NCBI GenBank assembly: GCA_016584305.1
Contig: JACEEZ010000341.1
Coordinates: forward strand, 52,501 to 116,500
DNA length: 64,000 bases
Reading direction: 5' to 3'
From: Chionoecetes opilio
Taxonomy: Eukaryota; Arthropoda; Malacostraca; Decapoda; Majidae
Shown: positions 38,745 to 59,764 of the stretch, in pieces
Position numbering within the stretch: the first letter of the stretch is position 1
Layout of the letters: every line of letters begins with the position of its first letter
Notes under the pieces: model-generated
What the model was told of the DNA's origin: nothing
Databases searched by the model: none
Seen by the model: only the letters and a program-made list of their open reading frames with translations
Program-made: the position numbers and the translations under genes

Positions 38745-39420
38745 TGTGGAAATTATCCATCAACCACCCTCTCATAATTGGTAGAGTGGTGGTTTTGTTC
38801 CCCCCCCCCCTTGTGAGTGAGGTATTTTCCGCTCGTCATAGGGGAGTGCGTATAGGGATGTATATATAATTATAATGGTAATGGGTATAATTAAGGTAAT
38901 TTAAGTAAATGATAAATACTGGGATAGAATAATTGAACATTCCCAGTAATATTAAGCATTTGCACCTTATAATTAGCACCTTGATTGGAGCGACTGGCTA
39001 TTGGTCGCCGTCATTTGAATTTGCACCAATTAAGGTGGTACGCCTGCCGCCTACCTAAAGGTGACACGTGTAATTTATGGTGGCCGCCACCAGCCGCCCA
39101 CAGGGAGAGATCAGTACACTCCAGGCATCCGTGAGGATAACATCTATTGTTAATATATACGTGCTTGTCTATAAGTACAAGTATAGTTCACTCCAGTCCC
39201 CCGCTTCAGTCATTCACGGGCTGCCTCGATCCCGGTGACCACTTCGGATCACACGTCATGCAGTATTAATACAAGCCTACAGCCCATTTCAACCCACTAT
39301 CCACCGATAAGTATCCTAGTTAGTTGATTCGCTGGGGTCATGTGTCGGGAGATAGACATGGGTTTGATTGATTAGGTAAGACCTCATATTAAATATATGT
39401 ATGTGACATAAATTCCCACA
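38745..39420 (+). repeat. Right LTR of the BEL/Pao element (676 bp)
   Basis: Starts TGTGGAAATTATCC and ends ATTCCCACA, with GGTGA directly after. Several substitutions relative to the left LTR indicate that the insertion is not very recent. Confidence 0.92.
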
Positions 39421-39425
39421 GGTGA

Positions 39426-40846
<1,421 letters not shown>

Positions 40847-41294
40847 CTGCATTCTTTCCCTTTCCCTAACATTCCCACTCGTCATTGTCTCGGGAGAAAC
40901 AGGAAAGATACAGACAGATAAAGGATGTCGTAAAATAGGACTCAGAGAAAAGATTTGGTAAAGATTCGACAATACATGGACTTATGGATTTCCTGTGTGT
41001 GTTACCCCCTTGACTCTTCCGTTAGTGAACAAAGGTAGATTAATTGATAAAGGTTATTGCGTTGTTAGGGTTAGACTGACGGAACAGCTGATTGGTGTGT
41101 GTGTGGGTATGTAGATATGAATGAAGAGATGAATGTATCGATGCAGGGTTTTATTAAATACGTCAAGTGAAGCCTCCATGTGCTATATAGTTTGATTTTG
41201 GTATGAAAATTAATAGTAATAATTGAAAGACCTTAATTGTATGAACCGATATATTGCCTTAACACACACGCACACACACGGGCACGCAATTACT

Positions 41295-41299
<5 letters not shown>

Positions 41300-41389
<90 letters not shown>
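41300..41389 (+). repeat. (CA)n microsatellite
   Basis: Pure CA array preceded by degenerate ACACACGCACACACACGGGC. Confidence 0.98.
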
Positions 41390-44900
<3,511 letters not shown>

Positions 44901-44904
44901 TGTC

Positions 44905-44906
<2 letters not shown>

Positions 44907-44943
<37 letters not shown>
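44907..44943 (+). repeat. (GT)n microsatellite
   Basis: About 17 GT units. Confidence 0.95.
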
Positions 44944-44945
<2 letters not shown>

Positions 44946-45124
44946 GCTCTAGGTTCCGTCCCCAGTGGCGCAATCCCATCATATGGCACAGTTTTGGAAC
45001 CAGGTTGACCAGGGGAAGGTTTTAAGCCCACTTATGGGATGATCCGATCACTTTTTTTTTTTTTTTTTAGCGGCCTATTAGCGATAATTGTGAAAAAAAA
45101 AGTGGGTTGCGAGAATTGAGGAAA

Positions 45125-45350
45125 CCTTGATGTAGGGTGATGGGTAATGGTTGAGTGAATGAATGGGTGGGGTGATGGGTAATGGGTGTGGGGTGATGGG
45201 TGAGTGAATGGGTGGGGGGTGATGGGTTGGGGGTGATGGGTGAGGGAATAGGTGGGGGGTGATGGGTAATGGGTGAGTGAATGGGTGTGTGGTGATGGGT
45301 AATGGGTGAGGTGAGTGAATGGGTTGGGGGTGATGTGAATGGGTTGGCGT
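45125..45350 (+). repeat. GT-rich minisatellite (GGGTGATGGGTAATGGGTGAGTGAAT-like units)
   Basis: Variable units of about 25-45 bases built from GGGTGATGGGTAATGG, GTGAGTGAATGGGT and runs of G. At least six imperfect copies. Confidence 0.9.
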
Positions 45351-45399
45351 TAATACATACATTTCTACATCCATGATTTCAGGAAAGTTAGAAGGGGTT

Positions 45400-45547
45400 A
45401 TCTGAAGAGTCTGTGTTTGGTGGGCCGAAGGCCCACCAATAGCCCTCCGCAGGAGCTAGCCAAAAAGTCCGCCCGGAGGGCGGCTTTGCGGCTAGTTATT
45501 TATAAAGTCTGAGCAATAATAAATTCTATTCTATTTTATTCTATTTT

Positions 45548-45549
<2 letters not shown>
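45400..45549 (+). mobile_element. 3' end of an unidentified LINE/SINE with stem-loops and a TTCTATTTTA tail
   Basis: A perfect 10-bp stem TTGGTGGGCC/GGCCCACCAA with loop GAA (45417-45439) is followed by nested stems GCTAGCC/GGCTAG and GCCCTCCG/CGGAGGGC. An AT-rich stretch then ends in repeats of ATTCTATTCTATTTTATT, immediately before a CA array. No coding part is attached. Confidence 0.6.
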
Positions 45550-45550
<1 letters not shown>

Positions 45551-45641
<91 letters not shown>

Positions 45642-45733
45642 ACACACACACGAACACACACACACATACACACGCACACACACGCACACACACACACACA
45701 TACAAACACACACACACACGAACACACACACAC

Positions 45734-45822
<89 letters not shown>

Positions 45823-45939
45823 CGCACACACACACACACACACACACATACAAACACACACATACAAACACACACACACACACACGCACGTACGCACGCA
45901 CGTACGCACGCACGAACGCACACGCGCACACACACACAC
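45551..45939 (+). repeat. (CA)n microsatellite with ACG and TACA variants, ~390 bp
   Basis: Long CA array with periodic CGAACACA, CATACA and a terminal CGCACGTACGCACG block. Confidence 0.98.
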
Positions 45940-46639
45940 TTCATTCTCGCCCCTTGAGATATACACACCGTCTGCGCATCATTCTTCTGCACTTCACAAA
46001 GCACCACGACACTCTTCCAGGACACTGTACGTCAACGCATGCACAAACCTCGCCCCACACATCAATTGGCCGTTAATAAGAACCCTGCGGCTGGGCGTCT
46101 TTTTCTCTATCTAAATCGGCCAGTGAAAATAAACAAACTCTCTTCACCGGAGGCTCACCTGACCGTATCTAACCTACGTTGTAATTGAACCTCCCAAGAA
46201 GACGTCGGCGGGGGCGTCGCCGCGAAGGGTCAACGCTGATGGAGGCCTGACGTGTTCCGCCCCGACACTGCGGCTGATGGACCAATCTCCGGCCAAGACA
46301 CCGAATTTTCTGAAATATAGATATAAATTTTTCTCTGAAACTGGCGACGGGACAAAAATACTATTTGAGATTGTATCAGTTAGCTCAGTCGATTGCTTTA
46401 AGAGATTACGGTCAAAGGAAAATGATGTCATTGTTTTCTCTTCTGTTTTCATGGGGATGAATCAAGTTAACATTATGCAGCTGGACATAGCGGGATACGC
46501 GGGAGATGGATGATATTTTTTAAGGTTCAATTTATGATAAAGGTTCTATCTGGTGTTCAGAAAAAAATCAATATCGGGTTACGTATGTATTTGCTTTGCC
46601 TTTTTTTTATGTTCGAATCCATAGCGTCATTATACTTCT
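45940..46639. other. Intergenic DNA; GC-rich patch at 46190-46280
   Basis: A minus-strand frame (46452-46174) is open for 92 codons but has no recognisable domain and crosses a CpG-rich patch. Treated as unproven. Confidence 0.35.
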
Positions 46640-46918
46640 TCATCAGGGAATCCAATGGCTGGCCCTCGCCCGCGGTGGCGCTGCGCAGGCAAGGTTTTTA
46701 TGGTAACACCTGTGATGATCAGAGGCTCATGCCGCCCCCCGGTGTCCCCCAATGTACTTACCGTTGATGGTACAGATGTTGGGGAATATTTGGGTAGTCT
46801 TTGACTACTCAAGGATTGCAGAAAGAGTTCGTTCAAGCGGGACACGAACTCAGGACTTTGAGCTCAGCACTTCCAGGCGCAAACCACTTAGCCGCCGCCT
46901 TCCCATTATTTGATTATA
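46640..46918 (-). mobile_element. tRNA-derived SINE, family shared with 49237-49566
   Basis: The minus-strand head GGCGGCGGCTAAGTGGTTTG resembles an A box, and GAGTTCGTGTCCC a B box. The body shares CTCGCCCGCGGTGGCG, GGCTCATGCCGCC and a GGTGTCC segment with the copy near 49340-49440. Confidence 0.65.
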
Positions 46919-47125
46919 TGTGAGATGTCTTTGTCGTTTTCATTTAATTTCGTGCGTTCCTGCATACTATACCCTACACATCGTTACTATTCGTATCTTT
47001 AGAAGTAGTGCCAGAATGAATGTTTTCATCACATACTCACATCACATACTAATTTACGAAAACGAGGATATATACACGAAGTGACCATTAAACCACAAAC
47101 CATTAACCTGCACAAACAAAGAATC

Positions 47126-47944
<819 letters not shown>

Positions 47945-48200
47945 ATAAGGGATAAGAACTAAATAAAAACAAACCACTGGGACGCTGTATGCAGGTAATA
48001 TAGCAGTGATGGGGCGTCCTGCTGCGCCTAAACACGTGTCTCCTTTCAAGGTCTAAGGTCCGCGAGGGGTTCAGCTTGAGGTGTGTCGCGGCGTTCAATC
48101 ATGGCCGATATTTATGATGGTTTGATTATTCATTAATTAATTTGTCTGTGTTTATAAAGGTCATTTGTACTGGTCGGCGGCGTGAGCAATGATGACCCGC

Positions 48201-48606
<406 letters not shown>

Positions 48607-48682
48607 CAGAGAGAGCAAGAGAGAGAGAGCAAGAGAGAGAGAGCAAGAGAGAGAGAGCAAGAGAGAGAGAGCAAGAGAGAGA
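48607..48682 (+). repeat. 14-bp minisatellite GCAAGAGAGAGAGA, five copies
   Basis: GC dinucleotides recur exactly every 14 bases at 48615, 48629, 48643, 48657 and 48671, immediately after the GT array. Confidence 0.95.
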
Positions 48683-49008
48683 TGGTGGACCAATAGACAG
48701 ACAGACAGAAGTGGTGCACTAATAGACATACATATAGACAGAGGCAAAGAGAGGAACACAAAAAGAGACAGATAAATACAAACTGACAGAGAAAGAATGA
48801 TAAAAAAGACAGATAAACACACACTTCATCAAATACAACGGCACAAAAAGCTACATGAGGATAAAGAAAATGTAGAGACAATTTGTTAGAAGGTAGGATA
48901 AGTGAAAGAACCCAAGTAAGGAGAGAAAGTAAGAGATGAGACGCTACGAGATATCAACACACGGGAAGGAGCAGCCAGTGGCGGAAGGACTAAAAGGCGG
49001 CACTTCTT

Positions 49009-50174
49009 AGGCGGCGTCACACTAGCACTTTTTCCGTCTAGTTAGACGATCTCCGTTGGTTTTTTCTCGCTCTGACTAGTTAGTCCGTCTGAATCAGTCA
49101 GTCTGAGTCAGACGATCGTGATCGTCTTCATATGGAAAGTTGTAGACAACTTTCATAGTCAAATCAAAATCCATAGTGATTACTTTAAAGATATTCGATA
49201 TAAATCAGGATTTTTTTGCAAAATATATATATAAATATTTTTTTTTTTTTTAACATTTTGTGCCTATAGCGCCTGTAGGCAGTGGTGACCCAGGGCTCGG
49301 ATGGTAGGCTCTGGAGGTTCACTTGAGGGCTCTGATGATGGTTGGTCCTCGCCCGTAGTGGCGTAGGCAGGATTCTTATAGTGACGCCTGTGATTAGAGG
49401 CTCATGCCGCCCCTCTGTGTCCTCCGATGCACTCGCAATCGAAGGTAGAGTTGATGGGCAGGGCATGTGGGTGTTCTTAGGCCACTCGACGGTGCAGAAA
49501 GGTTTTGGGTTTCTTCGGGGATCGAACTCGGGTCACCGAGAACGCCAGTCGGAGACGCTAACCACTCCCTCTCCCTCTCCCAAAATATAATTCAATACAT
49601 TTGAGAGTATGAAAAATATTCAAGTGACTATTGCACATGTAGATACATTTAAAAGCCAGTTTTATAAAACAGGCAACAGTCTCTCGCATGACTCGATTGT
49701 TGTGTATAATTTTCAAGACACTCAAAAATCGTTTCTCACTCTTCAAGACTTCAACAATTGTAATTATAGACGAAATGCTATGGACACGTAGTTCAGAAGA
49801 ATTTCTCATAAATAAGGAGCGGGAGTGACCTCACGCCCCGCCCACCTGTGACCTGACTGTTGCTGCGGATCCAGCGGCGGGCTGATGCCCGTTCATCTAT
49901 TACTGTTTTTATGTATATATGTGTATGTATTTTAACTTGTTTGGCGCGTCTACGATTGATAATACACATAATTAAGTGGATACCAGCGATAGCCTGCCCT
50001 AAGGTACTCTAGCCTGCCCTGGCTTCGGAGCCATGTTTATTTACAGTCGCAGGAACAGCTGACTGGTATTGCAGGCAAACGATTGTGTGTGTGACGGCTT
50101 GCAGTAAAAAAATTGTTAGTTTTTAGAAAGTTGCTGGAAAAAATAGACGGAAAAGTGCTAGTGTGACGCCGCCT
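49009..50174. mobile_element. 1.17-kb non-autonomous TIR transposon
   Basis: The left end AGGCGGCGTCACACTAGCAC continues TTTTTCCGTCTA. The reverse complement of the right end is AGGCGGCGTCACACTAGCAC then TTTTCCGTCTA, giving ~31-bp near-perfect TIRs. The interior has no transposase and contains a tRNA SINE (49237-49566). The target duplication is unclear. Confidence 0.88.
49237..49566 (-). mobile_element. tRNA-derived SINE nested in the TIR element
   Basis: Minus-strand A-box-like GGAGTGGTTAGCGTC and B-box-like GAGTTCGATCCCC (about 49523-49535). The body is related to that of the 46640-46918 copy. The 3' end has a poly-A tail seen as a T run at 49238-49250. Confidence 0.75.
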
Positions 50175-50931
<757 letters not shown>

Positions 50932-51217
50932 TACGCTTAAGTGCAGTGTGGTATCTTATGTTTTTCTCTGTGCACTTCATTCTATACTCCTTCCTTATTC
51001 CTTTCTATTTGTCGTCCGTTCTCAGCAGTCATTCTTTTCTGTCAGCCATTTCTTTCATTCATCATCGTCTTATCCGTTTTCTCCGATCTTCTTTCCTTGG
51101 CATCCTTTCCATTACTTTTTTCCCATCGTGTACCAATACAAAGGTCAGCCATGTCAAGTCGACCATAAAATCTGTGCTTCTTGATTTTATGTCTGGATAT
51201 AAATAACCCCTGTACGT

Positions 51218-51398
<181 letters not shown>

Positions 51399-51649
51399 GT
51401 CAAAGTAAAAATGTTTATTTGCCCATCTTTAACCAGAAGAAAATTAACATTTCACAAATATCAAGGCAGAGCTCTTTTAATGTAAACATTTTTAAAGAGC
51501 TCCCAAAAATAATCTACGTAAATTTCAATAATTACCTAGGGCACATAAGCTAATATAATACATACGTACCTATTCATACTGTATACTCATCTGATTTTTC
51601 ATAAAGATTTAGAAGTATCGTATGCGCATCTTCACATATTCACAAACCC

Positions 51650-51870
51650 AAACCATACACACAAACACATACAAATATATACATACAAACACATATACAC
51701 GTACGCGCACATATATATATACACATACATACGCACATATACATACATACACATACACACACGCATACAAATACACACATATACATACATACACATACAT
51801 ACACATACACATACATACATACACATACACATACACATATACATTTACATATACATCACACACAAATACA
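51650..51870 (+). repeat. ACATAC/ACACAT degenerate repeat in the LINE 3' region
   Basis: Units of CATACA, CACACA and TATACA alternate for ~220 bases. Confidence 0.85.
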
Positions 51871-52007
51871 TAATACACTACATACTTATACACATTATCA
51901 CTGATTTTTACATAAACATCTATATAAATATTACTAAGGCATACTTCCCATCTAAACTCATATTACTCATTTACTCATTACTCATTGCAAAAATATTACT
52001 CGTGATA

Positions 52008-52463
52008 TTAAACATTAACTGAATTGTTATATCCGTTTAGAAGATACTTTTTTGCTTTTATCCTTTTATTAGAGGAAACACTGTTGTTTGTATGCATGAG
52101 ATACTCCGGCAGTTTATTCCATTCGAGACAGCCTGCGTATGTTACGAATCTCCTTCTGGCTTCTGATCGTGGTTGTGGAGGTCTTAATATGTTATTGCTC
52201 CTTAAATTAATATTGTGAACATTAGATACTCTAACAAAATTAATGACTGTGGGAGTTCTTAGCTGAAGATATACAAACTGTAACAATTCTAGCTTATGAA
52301 TATCCTGAACTTTTAATACATCATGTTCAATGGATAAGTTGTCTGTGTGATGCCAACGTCCTACCCCTGAAATCATCCTAATGACCCTTTTTTGTAGCAG
52401 TAATAGCGGCTGTAATATAGTTTTTAAACCTGAACCCCAAATAAGATTACAATATTGTAAGTA
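52008..52463 (-). pseudogene. LINE ORF2 C-terminal part beyond the Tc1-like insertion
   Basis: LQYCNLIWGSGLKTILQPLL continues directly from SLIYPY on the other side of the insertion, with TA at both junctions. It is followed by LLLQKRVIRMISGVGRWHHT and a C-terminus ending at 52008. Apart from the insertion this stretch has no stop. Confidence 0.88.
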
Positions 52464-52970
52464 CACAGCGCGCCAAAGCATTGTTCGCGACATCATAACA
52501 CAGCGCTTCCATACGGGAATTCAGAAAATGTACTCTATGGCAGCCTACTGACTTCCGAGAGACTTCATATCTTACATATGGCAGCTTGTTTAAGGCATGG
52601 GCAGTCCATCAAGACCGTTGAGGAATGTTCAGATGCCACTTGTCAATTATAAACGAAGCATTTAAAAAAGTATCGCCTTCCTTCCCGCGAGTAATTTGAA
52701 CAGACGCGCATTGGTATAGCTATCATTATTTGCATAATGAGTGGCAAGAAAGACCTAACAAAGGAGCAAATTAAAGTTATTGTATCTCTACACAAGGCAG
52801 AGAGGCCAGTGGAAGAAATATCAAGGATTGTGGATGTTACGAAGAGATGTGTGCATAAGTGGGTGGAGAGTTTCGGGGTGGCACGGCGGGGTAGCGACAG
52901 CCGCGACACCAGGTAGGTGATCTAGGACACCTATATATGGATCTATTAGTAATAGATCCATACAGCTGTG
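52464..52970 (+). mobile_element. Tc1/mariner-like deletion derivative, 507 bp, inserted in the LINE
   Basis: The left end starts CACAGCGCGCC and the reverse complement of the right end starts CACAGCTGTATGG. TA lies at both junctions (52462-52463 and 52971-52972). Removing the insert and one TA restores the LINE reading ...SLIYPYLQYCNLIWG. The CACAGCGCTTCC motif recurs inside at about 52499. The interior holds the beginning of a transposase frame. Confidence 0.82.
52737..52916 (+). pseudogene. Truncated Tc1/mariner-type transposase N-terminus (59 codons)
   Basis: ATG at 52737 begins MSGKKDLTKEQIKVIVSLHK; VEEISRIVDVTKRCVHKWVE and FGVARRGSDSRDTR end at TAG 52914-52916. The pattern of a helix, turn and recognition helix (EEISRIVDVTKRCVHKWVE) is a homeodomain-like helix-turn-helix typical of Tc1/mariner DNA-binding domains. 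The rest of the ~340-residue protein is deleted, and the right terminus follows 54 bases later. Confidence 0.7.
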
Positions 52971-54551
52971 TATGGATATATCAAGCTGTAATACAATATG
53001 ATTAATGTTTTCTTTAACAGATTATTTTTAATTTTATATATACTTCCTAACGACCTTGGAACTTTACTATAAATATAGTTCACATGCTCCTTCCATAATA
53101 ACTTTTCATCAATCATAATTCCTAAAAATGTTGTTGAAGAACATCTTTGAATATCACAGTTCCCAATTTTTACTGATGTGTGTTGGCTAATACTTTTATT
53201 CCCTGCAAATATAATGAAATGAGCTATGTTAATATTAATTGAAAGTCTGTTAGCTAATAACCAATTAGCTACATTATTTAGTTTTTGATTAACCAGATTC
53301 TCAAGGGTGTGCAGATCAGGCTCAGAATAGTAAATAGTTGTGTCATCAGCGAATAGTATAAAATTCAATAGTGACGAAGAACTGGTGATGTCATTGATAA
53401 ATAACAAACAGAAGAGGTCCGAGCGTGGAGCCCTGAGGAACTCCCATTGATACCAGTTCATTAGATGATTTTACACCGTTAATTTCAGTAAACTGTTTTC
53501 TCCCTGATAGATAACTTCGAAACCAATTCAGTGTCCTGTTTCTTATACCATAGAATTCAAGTTTTTTAAGTAATATAGAATAAATTTTTGTATCGAAAGC
53601 TTTTGTTAAATCAAGGAATACTGCCATTGTGAATTTACCTTTTTCATTTCCAATCAAAATATCGTTCATGAGTTTAACAATCGCTGTTTGTGGTGAGACA
53701 TTTTTGCGGAAGCCAAACTGGTTGTTTGATAATATATTATTAGTGTCTAAGAATTGTATTAGTCTCTCATAAATCACTCTTTCTATTATTTTACTTAAAG
53801 TAGATAATGCTGATATTGGGCGGTAGTTTTGTGACTGTAGTTTATCTCCACCTTTATGAATAGGGATGATTTTAGCTGTTTTCCGGTTGTTTGGGAATAT
53901 GCCGCTCTGAAACGACTCATTGATCAACTTACATAGAATGGTAGATATTGCAGGGGAAATAAGTTTGATTACCTTGGCATGAATATTGTCGTAACCGGGA
54001 CTAGACTCTTTCAGTTCTTTGATGATTTTTATCACTTCCTCTGGAGTTGTTGGGGTCAGAGTCATACAGGGAAAGTTACCCCTCAAATACTGTGATGGGG
54101 ATACTTCTGAAGCTGGTAGAGCTGTATCCAAATGTTGACCAATGGAAGTAAAATATTTATTAATTTCATCACACACTGCATTTGGGTCTGATATAGTTAC
54201 ACCGTTTACCAATAGCTTAACAATGTCCGTTTTCTTAGTCTGCTTAGAGTTTAAAAGTTCATTAATTGTATTCCATATCATTTTACTATTACCAAAGGCT
54301 GTACTAAGTTTTGATTTGTAGTATGTCTTCTTGGCAGAGTCTAATCTAGCATTAACCATATTCCTTAAATTCCTATATTCATTACCATAGGTGAGAGGCC
54401 TTCTTGTAAATTTCTTGTAAAGTTTGTGTCTGTCTTTAATAAGCAATTCTAATTCATGTGTAATCCAGGGCTTCATTTGTCGTTTTCTGGTTATTGTTAT
54501 GGTCTTCCATGGAATATGTTTATCTGTTGCTAGTGTTATTATATTAATCAA
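52971..54551 (-). pseudogene. LINE ORF2 reverse transcriptase domain
   Basis: Continues from the endonuclease after one in-frame TAA. Recognisable RT blocks are AKIIPIHKGGD, NYRPISALSTLSKIIERV, NQFGFRKN, motif A AVFLDLTKAFDT, LSGRKQF and motif B MGVPQGSTLGPLLF. A frameshift near 53400-53420 separates these from LLFINDITSSSSLL and motif C ILFADDTTIYY with the catalytic FADD pair. The frame then runs through a typical thumb region to SLIYPY, where the Tc1-like insertion cuts it. Belongs to the CR1/L2/Jockey-type branch by motif style; the exact clade was not resolved. Confidence 0.92.
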
Positions 54552-54552
54552 T

Positions 54553-55606
54553 TATGTAAAATCTTCATTAGCCTCATTAGTAAACTGACATTCCCTTAAT
54601 AATCCCTCTGTTGTTTTACACAATTCTTCAGCATCAACATCCTTGAAGCTTCTGTAAGTAAAGGTTTTCTTCATATCGTCTTTAAATTTTTCCGTACAAA
54701 TAATAAAAGTGCAAAATGGTCAGTTATATCAGTAGCTAGTATTCCAGACTTAGTAATTATATTGAAATGATTTGACCAGATGTGATCAATGAGTGAGGCA
54801 CCCTGAGTCCCCACTCTGGTTGGCAAGTTAAAACACGAGTAAAACCTATGGTCATGAAGAATAGCCATGTAATTCTGTATTTGTCTGTTACTTTCTGAAT
54901 TAAGTAAGTTAATATTGATATCTCCTAATAAGTAACATGTTTTTTTTGTTAATACAATTTTCTCAAGTATTTCCTCCAATAAATCATTAAACAAATATAA
55001 GTCAGAGTTAGGCCTACGATAAATTAGTCCTACAATAAAAGAAGTTGCAGTTTGACATTCAACAAATAAAGATTCAAAACAGTCATTATTAACACTGATA
55101 TTTTCTAGAATATTACATGATATTTTGTTATTAATATATATGGCAACACCTCCTCCTTGACGGTTCCTGTTTTTTGTATATAAATTAAACCCTTCGATCT
55201 TATACAAATGTTCAATGTCACTTGATAACCTGGTTTCACAAAAGCAAAAAAAATGAATTTGATTAATTATATGACATAAGTGATTATCAATAAATGTATC
55301 CAAGTTAGTGGGGATGCTTCTGATGTTAAGAGATAAAAGTTTTAAACTATCAAGATTATTGTCAATAAGACGCTCAAACTGTGGTTGGTGATAATACTCA
55401 GTCTCTGAGAAGGAATGCACAGCTTCCAACTGTCCCTCATCGTGACCATGAAGACCCAGCGCACTATGGACAACACCGTCGGGACGGGAGTAAAAATTCG
55501 ACTGTCTATAACAATCACGAGGAATATTAATACCAGAATAATCTACAAATAATTCAGCAAATTGTGTATCATCAATGTCAGAAAATGGAAACCTATGTGG
55601 ATACAT
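54553..55606 (-). pseudogene. LINE ORF2 N-terminal part: APE-type endonuclease
   Basis: The frame runs 55606-54671, then continues one frame over to a TAA at about 54552. Endonuclease motifs appear in the expected order: LLSLNIRSI, CETRL, GGGVAIYI, GLIYRRPNS, LLGDININLL, LIDHIWSN and ATDITDHFALL. The Asn, Glu, Tyr, Asp-Asn and Asp-His residues used for catalysis are all present. In active relatives this domain nicks the chromosomal target to prime reverse transcription. The break near 54671 shifts frame between LRKNLKTI and KDDMKKTFTYRSF. Start at 55606 is the first ATG of the frame, with ~90 residues before the endonuclease core. Confidence 0.9.
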
Positions 55607-55700
55607 GATCCGTAGAATAGACTAAATATCTACACACATACGTATTTATACGCCCATATTGCTTACTTCTTCTTTTGACCTGCTTGTCTGGTTCTTGGCG

Positions 55701-58592
<2,892 letters not shown>

Positions 58593-58702
58593 CTTTTGTA
58601 CTTTTTTCCTTCAATATTCCAAGAGACAGATATTAACGTCACTGGAATGTTTGGTTGGTCTGTTACGGTAGATCAAGGAGCGAGGCGCAATATTTCTCTC
58701 AA

Positions 58703-58812
58703 GCGATGATGATGGTGGTAATGGTGGTAGTGGTGGTAATGGTGGTAGTGGTGGTGGTGCTGATGGCAGTGGTGATGGTGGTGATGGTGGTAATGGTGGT
58801 GGTGGTGATATG
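58703..58812 (+). repeat. GGT/GAT trinucleotide repeat
   Basis: Degenerate GGTGGTAAT, GGTGGTAGT and GATGGT units. Confidence 0.92.
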
Positions 58813-58976
58813 AATGTGAGGGTTACTTGGCACCTTAAATATGAGAGTTAAATCATATTATTACTCCGCAGGTCTTAGTTCAGTCGTTAGTTCAGTTAGG
58901 TCAGTCGAATGATCTTAGGCTACTGATTGTGCTGGAGGAAGGAGCTAAATTGGCGATGTTGCTTGTAGTGAATGCA

Positions 58977-59090
58977 TTGGTGGTTATGGTTATCGGTGGT
59001 AGTAGTGGTAGTTGTGATGGTGATGGTGGTAGTAGTGGTAGTTGTGATGGTGGTGGTGGTGATTGTGGTGGTGGTGGTGGTGGAGATGGT
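58977..59090 (+). repeat. GGT/AGT trinucleotide repeat
   Basis: Includes two near-exact copies of GGTAGTAGTGGTAGTTGTGA and a GGTGGTGGT run. Confidence 0.92.
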
Positions 59091-59169
59091 TTCCTTGTGA
59101 TAAATGATCTTCCCTGACTTGCAGTTCTACACTGTTCATTCCCCTTGTCAACACCTGAACAGCTGCCGA

Positions 59170-59763
59170 TGATGATGATGATGTGGAAGTTATTCTAAAG
59201 CTTTATCTGGCTTTATCTTGGCTTTATCTAGTCAGACCTCACCTAGACTATGCGGTTCAGTTTTGGTCTCCATATTACAGGATGGATATAGCCTTGTTAG
59301 AATCAGTGCAGAGAAGGATGACCAAAATTATACAAGGGATGCGTAACTTTAGTTATGAGAAGTGATTGAAGTTATTAAAGTTACACTCACTCGAGAGACG
59401 CAGAGTAAGGGGCGATCTGATAGAAGTTTTTAAGTGGATAAAGGGATTTAATAAAGGAGAGGTAGGAAAAGTTCTTACGGCTTTTAACCAGGGTAGAACA
59501 AGAAGTAATGGATTCAAGCTGGAAGGACGTAGATTTAGAAAGGAAATAGGAAAAAACTGGTTCACAAATAGGGTGGTGAATGATTGGAATGGACTCAGTA
59601 GACAGGTAGTTAGTGCGGAGTCATTGGGGAGCTTTTTAGAGGGGCTGGACAAGTTCATGGATGGGGATGGAAGGTGGATGTAGGTAGTTTTAGGTGACAG
59701 GACCTACCACGTGTAGGCCTCGCGGCCTCATGTAGCTTCCTTATTTTCTTATGTTCTTATGTA
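59170..59763 (+). mobile_element. CR1-like LINE 3' fragment, plus orientation
   Basis: Starts after a GATGATGAT run and encodes VEVILKLYLA, VRPHLDYAVQFWSPYYRMDI and ALLESVQRRMTKIIQGMRNF, then a TGA replacing Arg (near 59363). After that come LHSLERRRVRGDLIEVFKWI, IGKNWFTNRVVNDWNGLSRQ and FMDGDGRWM, a stop at about 59681, and a 3' tail ending TTCTTATGTTCTTATG. This is the C-terminal region of a CR1-type ORF2 plus 3' UTR. A duplicated LSWLYL segment disturbs the palm-side sequence. Confidence 0.9.
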
Positions 59764-59764
59764 A

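Larger units (their letters stand above)
35192..39420 (+). mobile_element. BEL/Pao LTR retrotransposon lacking reverse transcriptase
   Basis: Direct LTRs begin TGTGGAAA(C/T)TATCCATCAA at 35192 and 38745. The perfect 5-bp duplication GGTGA borders the whole element (35187-35191 and 39421-39425). A primer-binding-site-like TGGTGCTCCGAGTGAG follows the left LTR at 35976-35991. The single coding frame (36336-38714) has gag-like, zinc-knuckle, DUF1758-type protease and integrase zinc-binding and start-of-core segments, but no RT or RNase H region between protease and integrase. No polypurine tract is evident before the right LTR. Confidence 0.93.

Noticed and set aside
46174..46452. 92-codon minus-strand frame
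   Set aside because: Crosses a CpG-rich patch, with no family resemblance. Likely chance.
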